The notes: generated by a model not told the origin, from the sequence alone. 26,849 nt of DNA from Syntrophales bacterium (GCA_023229765.1 JALNYO010000045.1:1-26849); one strand, 5' to 3'; shown: positions 1-6,595, counted from the first letter of the stretch. Made by a program: numbers and translations.

Positions 1-2
1 CG

Positions 3-125
3 CCAATGGAAGCGGGAAAAGTCCGTGCGAACATTGGCATAACCACCGCTGCCGTGGGGCCTTCTCTTTTCTATATTTACCCCCTGAAAGGAGGAGATCC
101 CGACGGCCACGACCAGAAGGAGTGA
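3..125 (+). CDS. Possible 3' end of an unidentified gene entering the window
   Basis: An open frame runs from the left edge to a TGA at 123-125, about 40 residues, including the stretch GPSLFYIYPLKGGDPDG. I recognise no family. There is an internal ATG at 6, so it could also be a very small complete ORF, but no ribosome binding site is visible because the sequence starts there. The rest of 1-235 holds only the small interrupted ORF at 130. Weak call, made only from the open frame and its protein-like composition. Confidence 0.2.
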   Translation, partial: PMEAGKVRANIGITTAAVGPSLFYIYPLKGGDPDGHDQKE

Positions 126-129
126 AATC

Positions 130-264
130 ATGTCCAACGCCAGCGAAGACCGCCGCAGTTAGGCGCATTTCAGGGCGGAGTTTCAGACGCTGCTCGCGCT
201 GGCAACGGCGGAAATAGTAGAGAAAGGAGAAATCGATGGAAACAAAAGTGGGTTTGTGGATTGA
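130..264 (+). pseudogene. Small ORF interrupted by an in-frame TAG
   Basis: ATG 130 follows a good ribosome binding site (AGAAGGAG at 114-123 region). It encodes MSNASEDRRS and then meets TAG at 160-162. The same frame continues past the stop with a plausible peptide (AHFRAEFQTLLALATAEIV...) to a TGA at 262-264, overlapping the start of the next gene at 236. The simplest reading is a CAG-to-TAG nonsense mutation in a roughly 44-codon gene. Amber readthrough or a chance open frame are alternatives. No family is recognised. Confidence 0.3.
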
Positions 265-640
265 CCATAGGAAGGCAGTTATCGTGGCTGTTACGGGCAA
301 AGGGGAAGAGATAGAACTGATAAAATCGAAGGTTGAAAAACAGCTCCGACGTTCTGGTGATTCACCTCTTAAGGGTTCCCATGAAACACTTCAAATACCG
401 GCAGATGATAGCCGCCAGAAAAAGTTTACCGGTCATCTCAACATTTACTACGATGCGGTAATTGCATCTATTCGTGATGCAGAATCTATTCTGATCTTTG
501 GTCCTGGTGAGGCTAAGGATGAACTGAAAGAACGTATCGAAGAAAGTAGCCACGTTGGACGCGTTGTAGGTGTTGAAACAGTTGACAGGATGACGGATCG
601 TCAGATCGCGGCGAAAGTTCGACAGCACTTTGCCGAGTAG
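236..640 (+). CDS. WIDHRKA-motif protein, eRF1/host-attachment-like fold (putative)
   Basis: This is a 134-residue soluble protein with no signal peptide or membrane segment. It opens with VGLWIDHRKAVIV, a strand plus acidic/basic motif seen in short proteins annotated as 'translational machinery' or host-attachment-like and related to domain 3 of eRF1. The second half has a strand-turn motif (ESILIFGPGEAKDELKERI, about residues 83-101) and ends with a helical segment rich in K/R/Q, as expected for an alpha/beta Pelota/eRF1-like domain. The start is supported by AGAAAGGAGAAATCG just before ATG. Role is unknown; ribosome-associated or stress function is inference. It stands alone, with the small ORF at 743 following after about 100 bases. 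Confidence 0.8.
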   Translation: METKVGLWIDHRKAVIVAVTGKGEEIELIKSKVEKQLRRSGDSPLKGSHETLQIPADDSRQKKFTGHLNIYYDAVIASIRDAESILIFGPGEAKDELKERIEESSHVGRVVGVETVDRMTDRQIAAKVRQHFAE

Positions 641-742
641 TGCTCGACAATAGGACCGAGGCGGAACCTCCTGCCGAGTTATTCGATTTTGACACGGAAG
701 GCCGCACCGCTCAAGAGCACGGTAACTGTGAACAGGAAAGAG

Positions 743-847
743 ATGCCAGTTGAACTGATCACGGAAAAATTACTCATCCACCCCAATCATGTGTTCATCA
801 TCCAGGAGCAGCGTGATTTGCACGTACTTGATGGAGAGTTCCGTTGA
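743..847 (+). CDS. 34-residue ORF coupled to the NRAMP-type gene
   Basis: ATG 743 opens a 34-codon frame (MPVELITEKLLIHPNHVFII...) preceded by AGGAAAGAG. Its TGA stop (845-847) overlaps the TTG start of the transporter ORF at 844 as TTGA, the layout of translational coupling. A diverged copy of the same coding stretch recurs at 2809, which argues that it was once a real reading frame. No family is recognised. It could be a small protein or a leader that sets translation of the downstream gene. Confidence 0.4.
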   Translation: MPVELITEKLLIHPNHVFIIQEQRDLHVLDGEFR

Positions 848-2736
848 AAGCTGATATCAAAACCCTGGGGATGGGCCGACGTGATTGCCAAAAAAGGGTT
901 TTCGGAATGAGTGATAAGCAATCTTCTGAAGCTAAACCGGAACGAGATGGTGGGGCGAAGCAGGCTAACCAGGCCGGTCAAGGTGCTCAGGAAGAGGCCA
1001 GGAAAATTGAGGTCGGCATGGTCGTAGAAGCCGATGGAGGTGATCTCGGACAAGACGATATAAGCGCAGCGATGGTAACTGAGATAGTTCATGATCAGGC
1101 TGGCAATGTCGAGAAGATAGTTGCCGAGAAGGGTACTATCTTTAGGAAACAGCTTGAGATTCCCGTCGAGCGGATACAGTCCGTTACGCAAGAAACCGGC
1201 GGTGACGAGTCAACCAGCCCGCCAAGTAAAGTTATTATCTCAGCCAGCGAAAATGAAGTTGAGGCGCTCGCGGCGGTTGGGCCGGAGGCGTTTCCTCCCG
1301 AAGACCTGATCAAGCCAAAGTACGGGGACGACCTACTCGACTTAACGGGGAAAGCTCTGCCAACGGACGTTGGCCTACGCAGACTTGAAGAGAAGGCAAG
1401 AGAGACAGACATGCTGCATGGTACCTTGGAAACGGGTGAGACCAACGAGAGGAGGAAAACCAGCGAAAAAGAAGAGAGTTCAGATACTGCTGCAGGCGAT
1501 GACGATAAGGTCAACATAACCCAAGTGTTAGGCCCGGGCCTTTTGTCCGGGATGGCAGGCAACGACGCTTCTGCCGTCGCCTCATACTCGTTGGATGGCG
1601 CCCAGAACGGTTACGGCCATCTCTGGCTGATGCTTCTTTCTACTCCATTGCTTCAAGCCGTTCAATTCGCGTGCGCCAAGATAGGTCGCGTCCAACAAAA
1701 AGGTCTGGCAGAAATACTTCGTGATCAGTACGGAAGAAAAGTGGCAGTGCCCGCTGCCTTGCTCCTGATTGTTGCGAATATTGCCTTGATCGCAGCTGAT
1801 CTGGTAGCTATCAGCACTGGTCTCGAATTGATAACGGGTTTGCGGTGGGCATGGTTCGCGGCGCCGGTTGCCCTCGCCCTGTGGTATATCACGGTATACC
1901 AGAACTTTGACGCAATCAAAAAGATCTTCCTGGCGATGAGCATGGTTTTCGTGGCCTACATAATCACCGCCTTCTTTTCGAAGCCGGATTGGGGTGCAGT
2001 GCTAACCAATACATTTGTACCGCACGTGGACTTCGGCTTTGCCAGCATCAGCACAGCAGTTGCACTGTTGGGCGCGACTATCTCTCCCTACACGATCTTC
2101 TGGCAAGTACAGGGAGAAAAAGAAGAAAAACGCTCCGGTTCAACCAATCGCAAGTTCCGGCTCGCCGCCATAGACATTGCTGCCGGCGTGATCAGTGGCA
2201 ACCTAATCGCGTACTTTATTATAATCTCTACCGCAGCTACATTGTTCACCAAGCACCAGCACATCCATACAGCACTCGATGCAGCACGTGCCTTGGAGCC
2301 GCTGGTTGGTCCCTTCGCCAAGTATCTGTTTGCCTTTGGTCTGATTGGAGCCGGTCTCATCGCCATCCCGGTGTTGCTGGCCAGCGCATCTTACGGCGTA
2401 GCCGGCACTATAGGCTGGCCGTCCGGTTTATCGAAGAAACCCTGGCAAAACGAGGGTTTTTATCTGATCTTGACGGTGGGGCTTGTTGTGAGTCTGCTCC
2501 TTGCAATGATTGGTCTCGATCCGGTACACCTCATGTTCTGGGCAAATGTGCTGCAAGGTGTGCTGTCTCCGGTCCTGGTCGTATTGCTTGTAGTGATAGG
2601 CAACAGTCGCAGAATAGTGGGTAGGAACAAACTGGGATTGATCACCAATTTAGGCTTAGTCGTGGCAGCCATAGTCATGTTCGGTGCTTCAGCACTGCTT
2701 TTCTATGGGTTGGCGACCGGGCAGGGTGGCGGATAA
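844..2736 (+). CDS. NRAMP-family metal ion transporter with PRC-barrel-like cytosolic N-terminus
   Basis: The 630-residue product has two parts. Residues 1 to about 220 are hydrophilic and hold a PRC-barrel/DUF2171-like segment (about 55-115, GMVV...VTEIVHDQAGNVEKIV) followed by a charged linker. From about 224 on, roughly eleven hydrophobic helices follow, starting with NITQVLGPGLLSGMAGNDASAVASY. This matches TM1 of the NRAMP relatives that carry ADDDPSGIATY instead of the classic DPGN, and TM6 has TISPYTIFWQ (about 412-421) where classic MntH has an MPH motif. It therefore belongs to the uncharacterised TISPY clade, and divalent cation transport is inferred from family. In TM1 the usual proline is alanine and only one of the acidic residues is kept (GND). 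The TTG start at 844 has GGAG 7 bases upstream and overlaps the previous stop; ATG 907 (MSDKQSS) is an alternative. Confidence 0.85.
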   Translation: MKADIKTLGMGRRDCQKRVFGMSDKQSSEAKPERDGGAKQANQAGQGAQEEARKIEVGMVVEADGGDLGQDDISAAMVTEIVHDQAGNVEKIVAEKGTIFRKQLEIPVERIQSVTQETGGDESTSPPSKVIISASENEVEALAAVGPEAFPPEDLIKPKYGDDLLDLTGKALPTDVGLRRLEEKARETDMLHGTLETGETNERRKTSEKEESSDTAAGDDDKVNITQVLGPGLLSGMAGNDASAVASYSLDGAQNGYGHLWLMLLSTPLLQAVQFACAKIGRVQQKGLAEILRDQYGRKVAVPAALLLIVANIALIAADLVAISTGLELITGLRWAWFAAPVALALWYITVYQNFDAIKKIFLAMSMVFVAYIITAFFSKPDWGAVLTNTFVPHVDFGFASISTAVALLGATISPYTIFWQVQGEKEEKRSGSTNRKFRLAAIDIAAGVISGNLIAYFIIISTAATLFTKHQHIHTALDAARALEPLVGPFAKYLFAFGLIGAGLIAIPVLLASASYGVAGTIGWPSGLSKKPWQNEGFYLILTVGLVVSLLLAMIGLDPVHLMFWANVLQGVLSPVLVVLLVVIGNSRRIVGRNKLGLITNLGLVVAAIVMFGASALLFYGLATGQGGG

Positions 2737-2808
2737 TCGGGCAGTGACGGCGGCTCGTTCAAGGGGCATGATTGTTGCGCGAAAGAGTAAATTCTTAGCT
2801 ACACGGAA

Positions 2809-2847
2809 ATATCGGTTGAACTGATTACGAAAAAATTAGTCAAAGTA
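2809..2847 (+). pseudogene. Remnant of a paralogue of the 34-residue ORF at 743
   Basis: The bases GTTGAACTGATTACG AAAAAATTA and their flanks align without gaps to the first codons of the ORF at 743. In that frame they read I-S-V-E-L-I-T-K-K-L against M-P-V-E-L-I-T-E-K-L. The start codon is ATA. Similarity ends at the sigma-54 operator that begins at 2850, so the copy looks truncated by, or fused to, the promoter module. Confidence 0.4.
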
Positions 2848-2849
2848 CC

Positions 2850-2883
2850 CCTCAATATATTGAGGTTTCACCAAATATTGAGG
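2850..2883 (+). promoter_or_regulatory. Double operator (upstream activator site), locus 1
   Basis: CCTCAATATATTGAGG (2850-2865) is a perfect 16-bp palindrome. It is followed 21 bp start-to-start by CCAAATATTGAGG (2871-2883), which keeps one good half-site. The same 34-bp unit occurs at 5260, 7760, 14674 and 25161. Position and symmetry fit an enhancer-binding activator of a sigma-54 promoter; the activator itself is unknown. Confidence 0.85.
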
Positions 2884-2982
2884 CCAAACGAATCATTTCA
2901 TACTTTTCTGCTGTTCTCTCCGGTTAATCTAATCTACTGTTATTAAAGGACGATTTTAAACTTCTGATGTTCTTTCGCTTGT

Positions 2983-2998
2983 TGGCAAGCCACTTGCA
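2983..2998 (+). promoter_or_regulatory. Sigma-54 -24/-12 promoter, locus 1
   Basis: TGGCAAGCCACTTGCA carries GG (2984-2985) and GC (2996-2997) with exactly 10 bp between, the sigma-54 signature. The predicted transcript start is about 3009. The GG lies 101 bp after the operator end. It would drive the monooxygenase remnant, csbD and the genes after it. Confidence 0.85.
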
Positions 2999-3009
2999 GT
3001 TACTACCTG

Positions 3010-3129
3010 TAGAACCTGGTCATCATACGAATGAAGGTCCTTTCTGAGAAGCGTATGGAGTTAACACAGACGATTGCTTCACTGTCCGGTTCCATAAGGA
3101 TGGAGAAGGGATGCCAGCCCAGTAGTTAA
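3010..3129 (+). pseudogene. Truncated antibiotic-biosynthesis-monooxygenase-like gene
   Basis: Bases 3010-3110 align codon for codon with the start of the intact gene at 14834 (MKVLSEKRMELTQTIASLS is shared). The start codon position is TAG (3010-3012), and after the GCQ codons the frame runs into TAA at 3127-3129, so only about 36 of 107 codons survive. An internal ATG at 3031 leaves a 32-codon frame that is unlikely to fold as the family's ferredoxin-like domain. It sits at the same distance from its sigma-54 promoter as the intact copy, which shows that the two promoter-gene modules are duplicates. Confidence 0.75.
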
Positions 3130-3154
3130 ATTGAAGTCATAAAGGAGGAATACC

Positions 3155-3334
3155 ATGAAATCGAGCATTAGGGACAAGGCCGAAGGAAAGTTTCACGAAG
3201 TGAAGGGTAAGGTCAAGGAGACCGCCGGGAAACTTAACGATAATCCTGAATTGGAAGCTGAAGGTATCGATGAAAAGATAGCCGGCCAAGTTCAGGAAAA
3301 GATCGGTCAGGTCAAAAAGGTTTTGGGGAAGTAG
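3155..3334 (+). CDS. CsbD family stress protein (copy 1)
   Basis: This 59-residue hydrophilic protein, MKSSIRDKAEGKFHEVKGKV and onward, shows the CsbD pattern: an N-terminal KAEGKFHEVKGKVKETAGKL helix followed by a second helix (KIAGQVQEKIGQVKKVLGK). Family members (CsbD of Bacillus, YjbJ of E. coli) are abundant under general stress, but their biochemical role is unknown. The start is clear: AAAGGAGG lies 6 bases before ATG. It is the first intact gene after the sigma-54 promoter at 2983. A close paralogue lies at 14377, with most changes in the central part, and a more distant CsbD-like gene at 25636. Confidence 0.9.
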   Translation: MKSSIRDKAEGKFHEVKGKVKETAGKLNDNPELEAEGIDEKIAGQVQEKIGQVKKVLGK

Positions 3335-3407
3335 TGAGAGAGAGATGAGGTGAACTATGGGCATAAAAGACTGGTGCGTTCAAGTCTGAAAGAAGTGGAG
3401 GATCGCT

Positions 3408-3512
3408 ATGCGTAAAACAGAAGCAGGGAAAGTGGGATGGATTTTACTTTGGCTCCTGGGAATCCCGGTCCCGATTTTAGTGGTGCTGTTTATTCTGCGT
3501 GGGTGCACCTGA
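3408..3512 (+). CDS. 34-residue single-span membrane peptide
   Basis: ATG 3408 follows GTGGAGGATCGCT and encodes 34 residues: a short basic start (MRKTEAGKVGW), one strongly hydrophobic helix with two prolines (LLWLLGIPVPILVVLFIL) and the ending RGCT. The proline-kinked helix and terminal cysteine are distinctive. It lies 73 bases after csbD with no terminator between them, so it is probably in the same sigma-54 transcript. I do not know its function; a small inner-membrane stress peptide is the likeliest role. Confidence 0.65.
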   Translation: MRKTEAGKVGWILLWLLGIPVPILVVLFILRGCT

Positions 3513-3589
3513 GGCGGCTCTGTTTCAAAAAATATTCGCTGACGCAGTAATGAGTACGACAATAAAGCCCGCAGACTCTGGAGAGACTC

Positions 3590-5206
3590 ATGGCGGAGAA
3601 CAGAAAAGAGAAGTCTTTGTTAAAAAAACTGTTGTATTCCAGATCGTTTCGCTGGGGCATCGGTATCCCTGCCATCCTTGTCCTTGTTCTCTATAGCGCA
3701 TCTTTTTTCCTTGATGAACCTCTGCGCCGCATCACGGAAGAAAAAATTAACCGTGATTTGAAAGGGTATTCGGTTCGGTTGCCGGGGTTGCATGTCCAGT
3801 TGATAGGCCTTTCCTTGACCTTGAAAGGATTGACCGTCTTGCAGCAGGCGCATCCTAATCCTCCTATTGCCTATTTCCCCATTCTCAAGGCCAGCATCCA
3901 CTGGCGGGAGATCCTCTCGGGAAGGCTTGTCGCCGAATTAAGGCTGGACCAGCCGAAAATCAACATCAACCTGCTGCAACTGCGCAACGAGGCGGCCAGT
4001 AAGGTCCCGCTGAAGGAGATTGGCTGGCAAAAGGCGGTGGAGGACATCTACCCGCTAAAAATAAACACCGTGAAAATCAGGGACGCCAACATCACCTATA
4101 TCGACCAGGATCCGAAAAGACCGCTCGCCCTGAGCCATCTGAACCTCCAGGCGACCAATATCCGCAACGTCCGCCTTCCAGACCAAGTCTATCCCTCCTC
4201 GTTCCATCTTGATACGTCAATCTTTGACACCGGGCACGGCAGTATCGATGGCGACGCAAATTTCCTCTCCGAGCCGTATCCCGGCATAAAGGGCCGCCTC
4301 AAGTTGGAAAAGGTTCCGCTCGATTATTTCAATACGATGGCTGCCCGCTCGAACCTTTCCATACATGGCGGAGTGCTTAGGGCCGCCGGCGACGCCGAGT
4401 ATGCGCCAAATGTGAAAAGCGCCCACCTGGAATACCTGACGATCCAGGGGATGACACTCAACTATATCCATTCGCAACGCACCGCCGGCGCCGAAAAAAA
4501 ACGTGCGGCCATAGTGGAAAAGACCGCCAAGGAGCTCACCAACAAGCCCGGGATTTTGATACGCGCCGATCAGTTGGATCTTACGGGGTGCAACCTCGGT
4601 ATGGTGAATGAGGCGGCGCGCAAACCGTACCGCGCATTTCTTGCCGATACCGATTTGCAGATGAGCAACTTTTCCAATCAGTTTTCTCAGGGACCTGCGC
4701 AAATGCGACTGAAGGCGAAATTCATGGGAAGCGGCATCACGACTGCATCCGGGAGTTTCCGGCCGGAGAAAGGGGGATCTGATTTCGATCTCTATGTAAA
4801 AATCGAGAATACCAAGTTGACGGCGATGAACGACTTGCTGCGCGCCTACGGGAATTTTGATGTTTCCGCCGGGGCCTTTTCCCTTACCTCAGAGGTGCAC
4901 GTCAAAAATAACGCCATTTCCGGCTATATCAAACCGTTCTTCAAAGATATAAAGGTCTATGACAGGCGCAAGGATAAGGGGCAAGGCGTCTTCCATCAAG
5001 CGTACGAGATGCTGGTCGGCGGGGTCGCCAAACTGCTTGAAAACAGGTCGCGCCAAGAGGTTGCCACCAAGGCAAATATCACGGGCTCGTTGAAAAACCC
5101 GGAAACCAGCACCTGGCAGATCGTCGTCGAGCTCATCAAAAACGCATTTTTCAAAGCGATTCTTCCCAGTTTTGATAAAGAGGTAACCGGAGCAGGTAAG
5201 CGGTGA
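3590..5206 (+). CDS. DUF748 / AsmA-like envelope protein
   Basis: The 538-residue protein has an N-terminal membrane anchor (about residues 23-42, GIGIPAILVLVLYSASFFL) after a basic stretch. A long periplasmic region of alternating strands follows, typical of DUF748, a relative of the AsmA/TamB group: LRRITEEKINRDLKGYSVRL, then repeats such as RLDQPKININLLQL and KIRDANITYIDQDP. AsmA-like proteins form hydrophobic grooves linked to lipid transport or outer-membrane assembly; for this protein that is inference. The start has GGAGAG 5 bases upstream of ATG. It begins 77 bases after the 34-residue peptide and could share its transcript. After the stop, GGTAAGCG and CGCTTACC can pair over a loose loop, but no clear terminator is visible. 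Confidence 0.85.
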   Translation: MAENRKEKSLLKKLLYSRSFRWGIGIPAILVLVLYSASFFLDEPLRRITEEKINRDLKGYSVRLPGLHVQLIGLSLTLKGLTVLQQAHPNPPIAYFPILKASIHWREILSGRLVAELRLDQPKININLLQLRNEAASKVPLKEIGWQKAVEDIYPLKINTVKIRDANITYIDQDPKRPLALSHLNLQATNIRNVRLPDQVYPSSFHLDTSIFDTGHGSIDGDANFLSEPYPGIKGRLKLEKVPLDYFNTMAARSNLSIHGGVLRAAGDAEYAPNVKSAHLEYLTIQGMTLNYIHSQRTAGAEKKRAAIVEKTAKELTNKPGILIRADQLDLTGCNLGMVNEAARKPYRAFLADTDLQMSNFSNQFSQGPAQMRLKAKFMGSGITTASGSFRPEKGGSDFDLYVKIENTKLTAMNDLLRAYGNFDVSAGAFSLTSEVHVKNNAISGYIKPFFKDIKVYDRRKDKGQGVFHQAYEMLVGGVAKLLENRSRQEVATKANITGSLKNPETSTWQIVVELIKNAFFKAILPSFDKEVTGAGKR

Positions 5207-5259
5207 GCGGGTAAAACCAAAGGGGAATCGGCGGCGCTTACCGCGGGAAGAAAATTATC

Positions 5260-5293
5260 CCTCAATATGCTGAGGTTCCACCAAATATTGAGG
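5260..5293 (+). promoter_or_regulatory. Double operator (upstream activator site), locus 2
   Basis: CCTCAATATGCTGAGG (5260-5275) is followed by CCAAATATTGAGG (5281-5293), with the same 21-bp start-to-start spacing as the other loci. The bases just after it (AATCATTTCAT) also match loci 1 and 3. Confidence 0.85.
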
Positions 5294-5391
5294 TCGAACT
5301 AATCATTTCATGCTTTTCTACTGTCCCTTACTATTAGTAGAACTACATGTTTATAAAGGAATAATAAATGTTGTAATTTTTCTTCGGCTAA

Positions 5392-5407
5392 TGGCCGGCC
5401 ATTTGCT
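5392..5407 (+). promoter_or_regulatory. Sigma-54 -24/-12 promoter, locus 2
   Basis: TGGCCGGCCATTTGCT has GG at 5393-5394 and GC at 5405-5406, 10 bp apart. The predicted start is about 5418, giving a leader of about 137 bases before the gene at 5555. The GG is 100 bp after the operator end. Confidence 0.85.
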
Positions 5408-5470
5408 ATTACATGCTCATGATTATGACCATCTTACCCGGGAGCTGGGGTGATACCCATCAGAGTTATT

Positions 5471-5515
5471 AGAGGGCGAAAGCCTCTGTGACGCACGGCA
5501 GGCGGGGGACGTGCG
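5471..5515 (+). promoter_or_regulatory. Two hairpins in the 5' leader of the cysteine-repeat gene
   Basis: Hairpin 1 (5471-5487) pairs AGAGG with CCTCT around a GAAA tetraloop region. Hairpin 2 (5492-5515) pairs CGCACG with CGTGCG around a 12-base G-rich loop. Both lie inside the predicted sigma-54 transcript and upstream of the ribosome binding site. There is no match to a riboswitch I can name; a structured leader that affects stability or translation is possible. Confidence 0.4.
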
Positions 5516-5554
5516 CGAATCGATTTTTCAACCACTAACCAAAGGAGGCATGAA

Positions 5555-6094
5555 ATGAACAAAATGTTTGCTATTACCCTTGCCGTCGGTCTTGCTCTCA
5601 GCAGCGGCGCCAGCGCGGAGAATATGTCCAAAAACGGGTACAATGAGCAAAAGGCCAGGATAGCGGCAACGTACAAGTTTGATAAAGACAACTGCAAATC
5701 AATGTCCGGCAATGCCAAGGATATTTGCATGGCAGAGGCCACCGGCAAGGAGAAAGTTGCCAAGGCGGAACTCGAAGCGAATTACAAGCCCAGCGCCAAG
5801 GCGCGCCGCAAGGTAAGGGAAGAAAAAGTGGAAGCCGATTACAAAGTTGCCATTGAAAAGTGTGACGACAAGGGCGACAACCTCAAAGATGTCTGCGTCA
5901 AAGAAGCAAAGGCCGCGATGAAGTCGGCCAATGCGGATGCGAAAGCCAGCAAGAAAGTGGGCGAGGCGCGCAAGGATGCAGCCGAGGACAAACGCGAAGC
6001 CGAGTACGCAGTTGCCAAGGAAAAGTGCGAAGCGCTGGCCGGGGCTGAAAAAGACAGTTGCATTGCGGACGCCAAGGCGCTCTACAAAAAGTGA
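5555..6094 (+). CDS. Periplasmic cysteine-repeat, Lys/Ala-rich helical protein
   Basis: This 179-residue protein has a clear signal peptide (MNKMFAITLAVGLALSSGASA). The mature part is highly charged and helical, with three copies of a unit built as Y-x-x-A-x-x-x-C-x(6-8)-K-D-x-C-x-x-E/D-A-K: cysteines at DNCKSMSGNAKDIC, EKCDDKGDNLKDVC and EKCEALAGAEKDSC. The paired cysteines suggest disulfide-pinned helical hairpins. Proteins of this type are often labelled TolA-like because of composition only. ATG 5555 follows AAAGGAGG. It is the only gene directly behind sigma-54 promoter 2. Function is unknown; a stress-induced periplasmic protein is inferred from context. Confidence 0.8.
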   Translation: MNKMFAITLAVGLALSSGASAENMSKNGYNEQKARIAATYKFDKDNCKSMSGNAKDICMAEATGKEKVAKAELEANYKPSAKARRKVREEKVEADYKVAIEKCDDKGDNLKDVCVKEAKAAMKSANADAKASKKVGEARKDAAEDKREAEYAVAKEKCEALAGAEKDSCIADAKALYKK

Positions 6095-6234
6095 TCCCGC
6101 ACGGCCTTTTATTGGCGATACTTGGTAGAAAAAGGCAAGATAACTAACGCGGGCAATAAGCTCGCAACCCAGCATACGCAAAAATGACGGTCATTAGAAA
6201 TGTTCCTAAAACCGCATTTGATGACGGCCTGTAC

Positions 6235-6268
6235 CCCTGCCAAGAAAATTCCCTGTTTTTTGGCAGGG
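6235..6268. terminator. Hairpin, possible terminator after the cysteine-repeat gene
   Basis: CCCTGCCAA (6235-6243) pairs perfectly with TTGGCAGGG (6260-6268) around a 16-base loop, with TTTACAG after it. It is the only strong hairpin between 6095 and 6306 and probably ends the locus 2 transcript, though the T-tract is short. Confidence 0.45.
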
Positions 6269-6305
6269 TTTACAGACTAATGCACTAACACAGAGAGTCC
6301 AAACT

Positions 6306-6401
6306 ATATCAAATCAGATCGAAGTTTTTGTAAAGTGTAATGTTCTCGGGGGCGCCATTGGCGCGACTCGGAATCCTTTTCTTGGGCTGATGCAGGAGTA
6401 A
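6306..6401 (+). pseudogene. Decayed ytxH copy
   Basis: The bases TCAAATCAGATCGAAG and those after them follow the intact ytxH at 26305: S-N-Q-I-E-V-F-V-K-C-N-V-L-G-G-A-I-G-A against S-N-Q-I-E-G-F-I-K-G-I-L-I-G-G-V-I-G-A. The start ATG is ATA (6306-6308). After about 20 codons the match fades, and the frame stops at TAA 6399-6401, so the coiled-coil part is gone. The next gene's ribosome binding site (GGAG, 6394-6397) lies inside the remnant's end. Confidence 0.65.
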
Positions 6402-6406
6402 ACAAG

Positions 6407-6595
6407 ATGAGTTGGTTAGGATGGCTTGGTCTGGCAGTAATCATCACCGTCATTGTGGCCGTCACCGGTATCAAGCCGAATGGTACGCGACACGTCGCCC
6501 ACACGAGCTTGATGGGGATGGCGCGGCTCGTACTTCTGGCGGTTCTCATCATCATCATCGGCTACCTGACGTTTCGAACCCGGGCCGGGGGCTGA
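6407..6595 (+). CDS. Small two-helix membrane protein
   Basis: The 62-residue product has two hydrophobic helices (LGWLGLAVIITVIVAVTGI and LVLLAVLIIIIGYLTF) joined by a short polar loop with two histidines (RHVAHTS), and a basic C-terminus. ATG 6407 has GGAG 9 bases upstream. It starts just after the decayed ytxH copy and 62 bases before the yihY-like gene. No named family is recognised with confidence; it resembles the many short unnamed membrane proteins found with stress genes. Confidence 0.65.
   Translation: MSWLGWLGLAVIITVIVAVTGIKPNGTRHVAHTSLMGMARLVLLAVLIIIIGYLTFRTRAGG

Noticed and set aside
1989..2624. 211-residue + strand frame inside the NRAMP-type gene
   Set aside because: Out of frame with a well-supported transporter; Cys/Arg/Ser-rich composition typical of a shadow frame.
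2850..2883. Operators considered as insertion-sequence ends or attachment sites
   Set aside because: They always point the same way at fixed distance to a -24/-12 element, with no transposase and no paired inverted end.
5481..5515. Resemblance to a cyclic-di-GMP riboswitch (GACGCA...)
   Set aside because: Only a short GACGCAC match; the conserved core and tetraloop receptor arrangement is not present.
5699..6181. - strand frame opposite the cysteine-repeat gene
   Set aside because: Antisense of a low-complexity Lys/Ala/Glu coding region, with no start signal.
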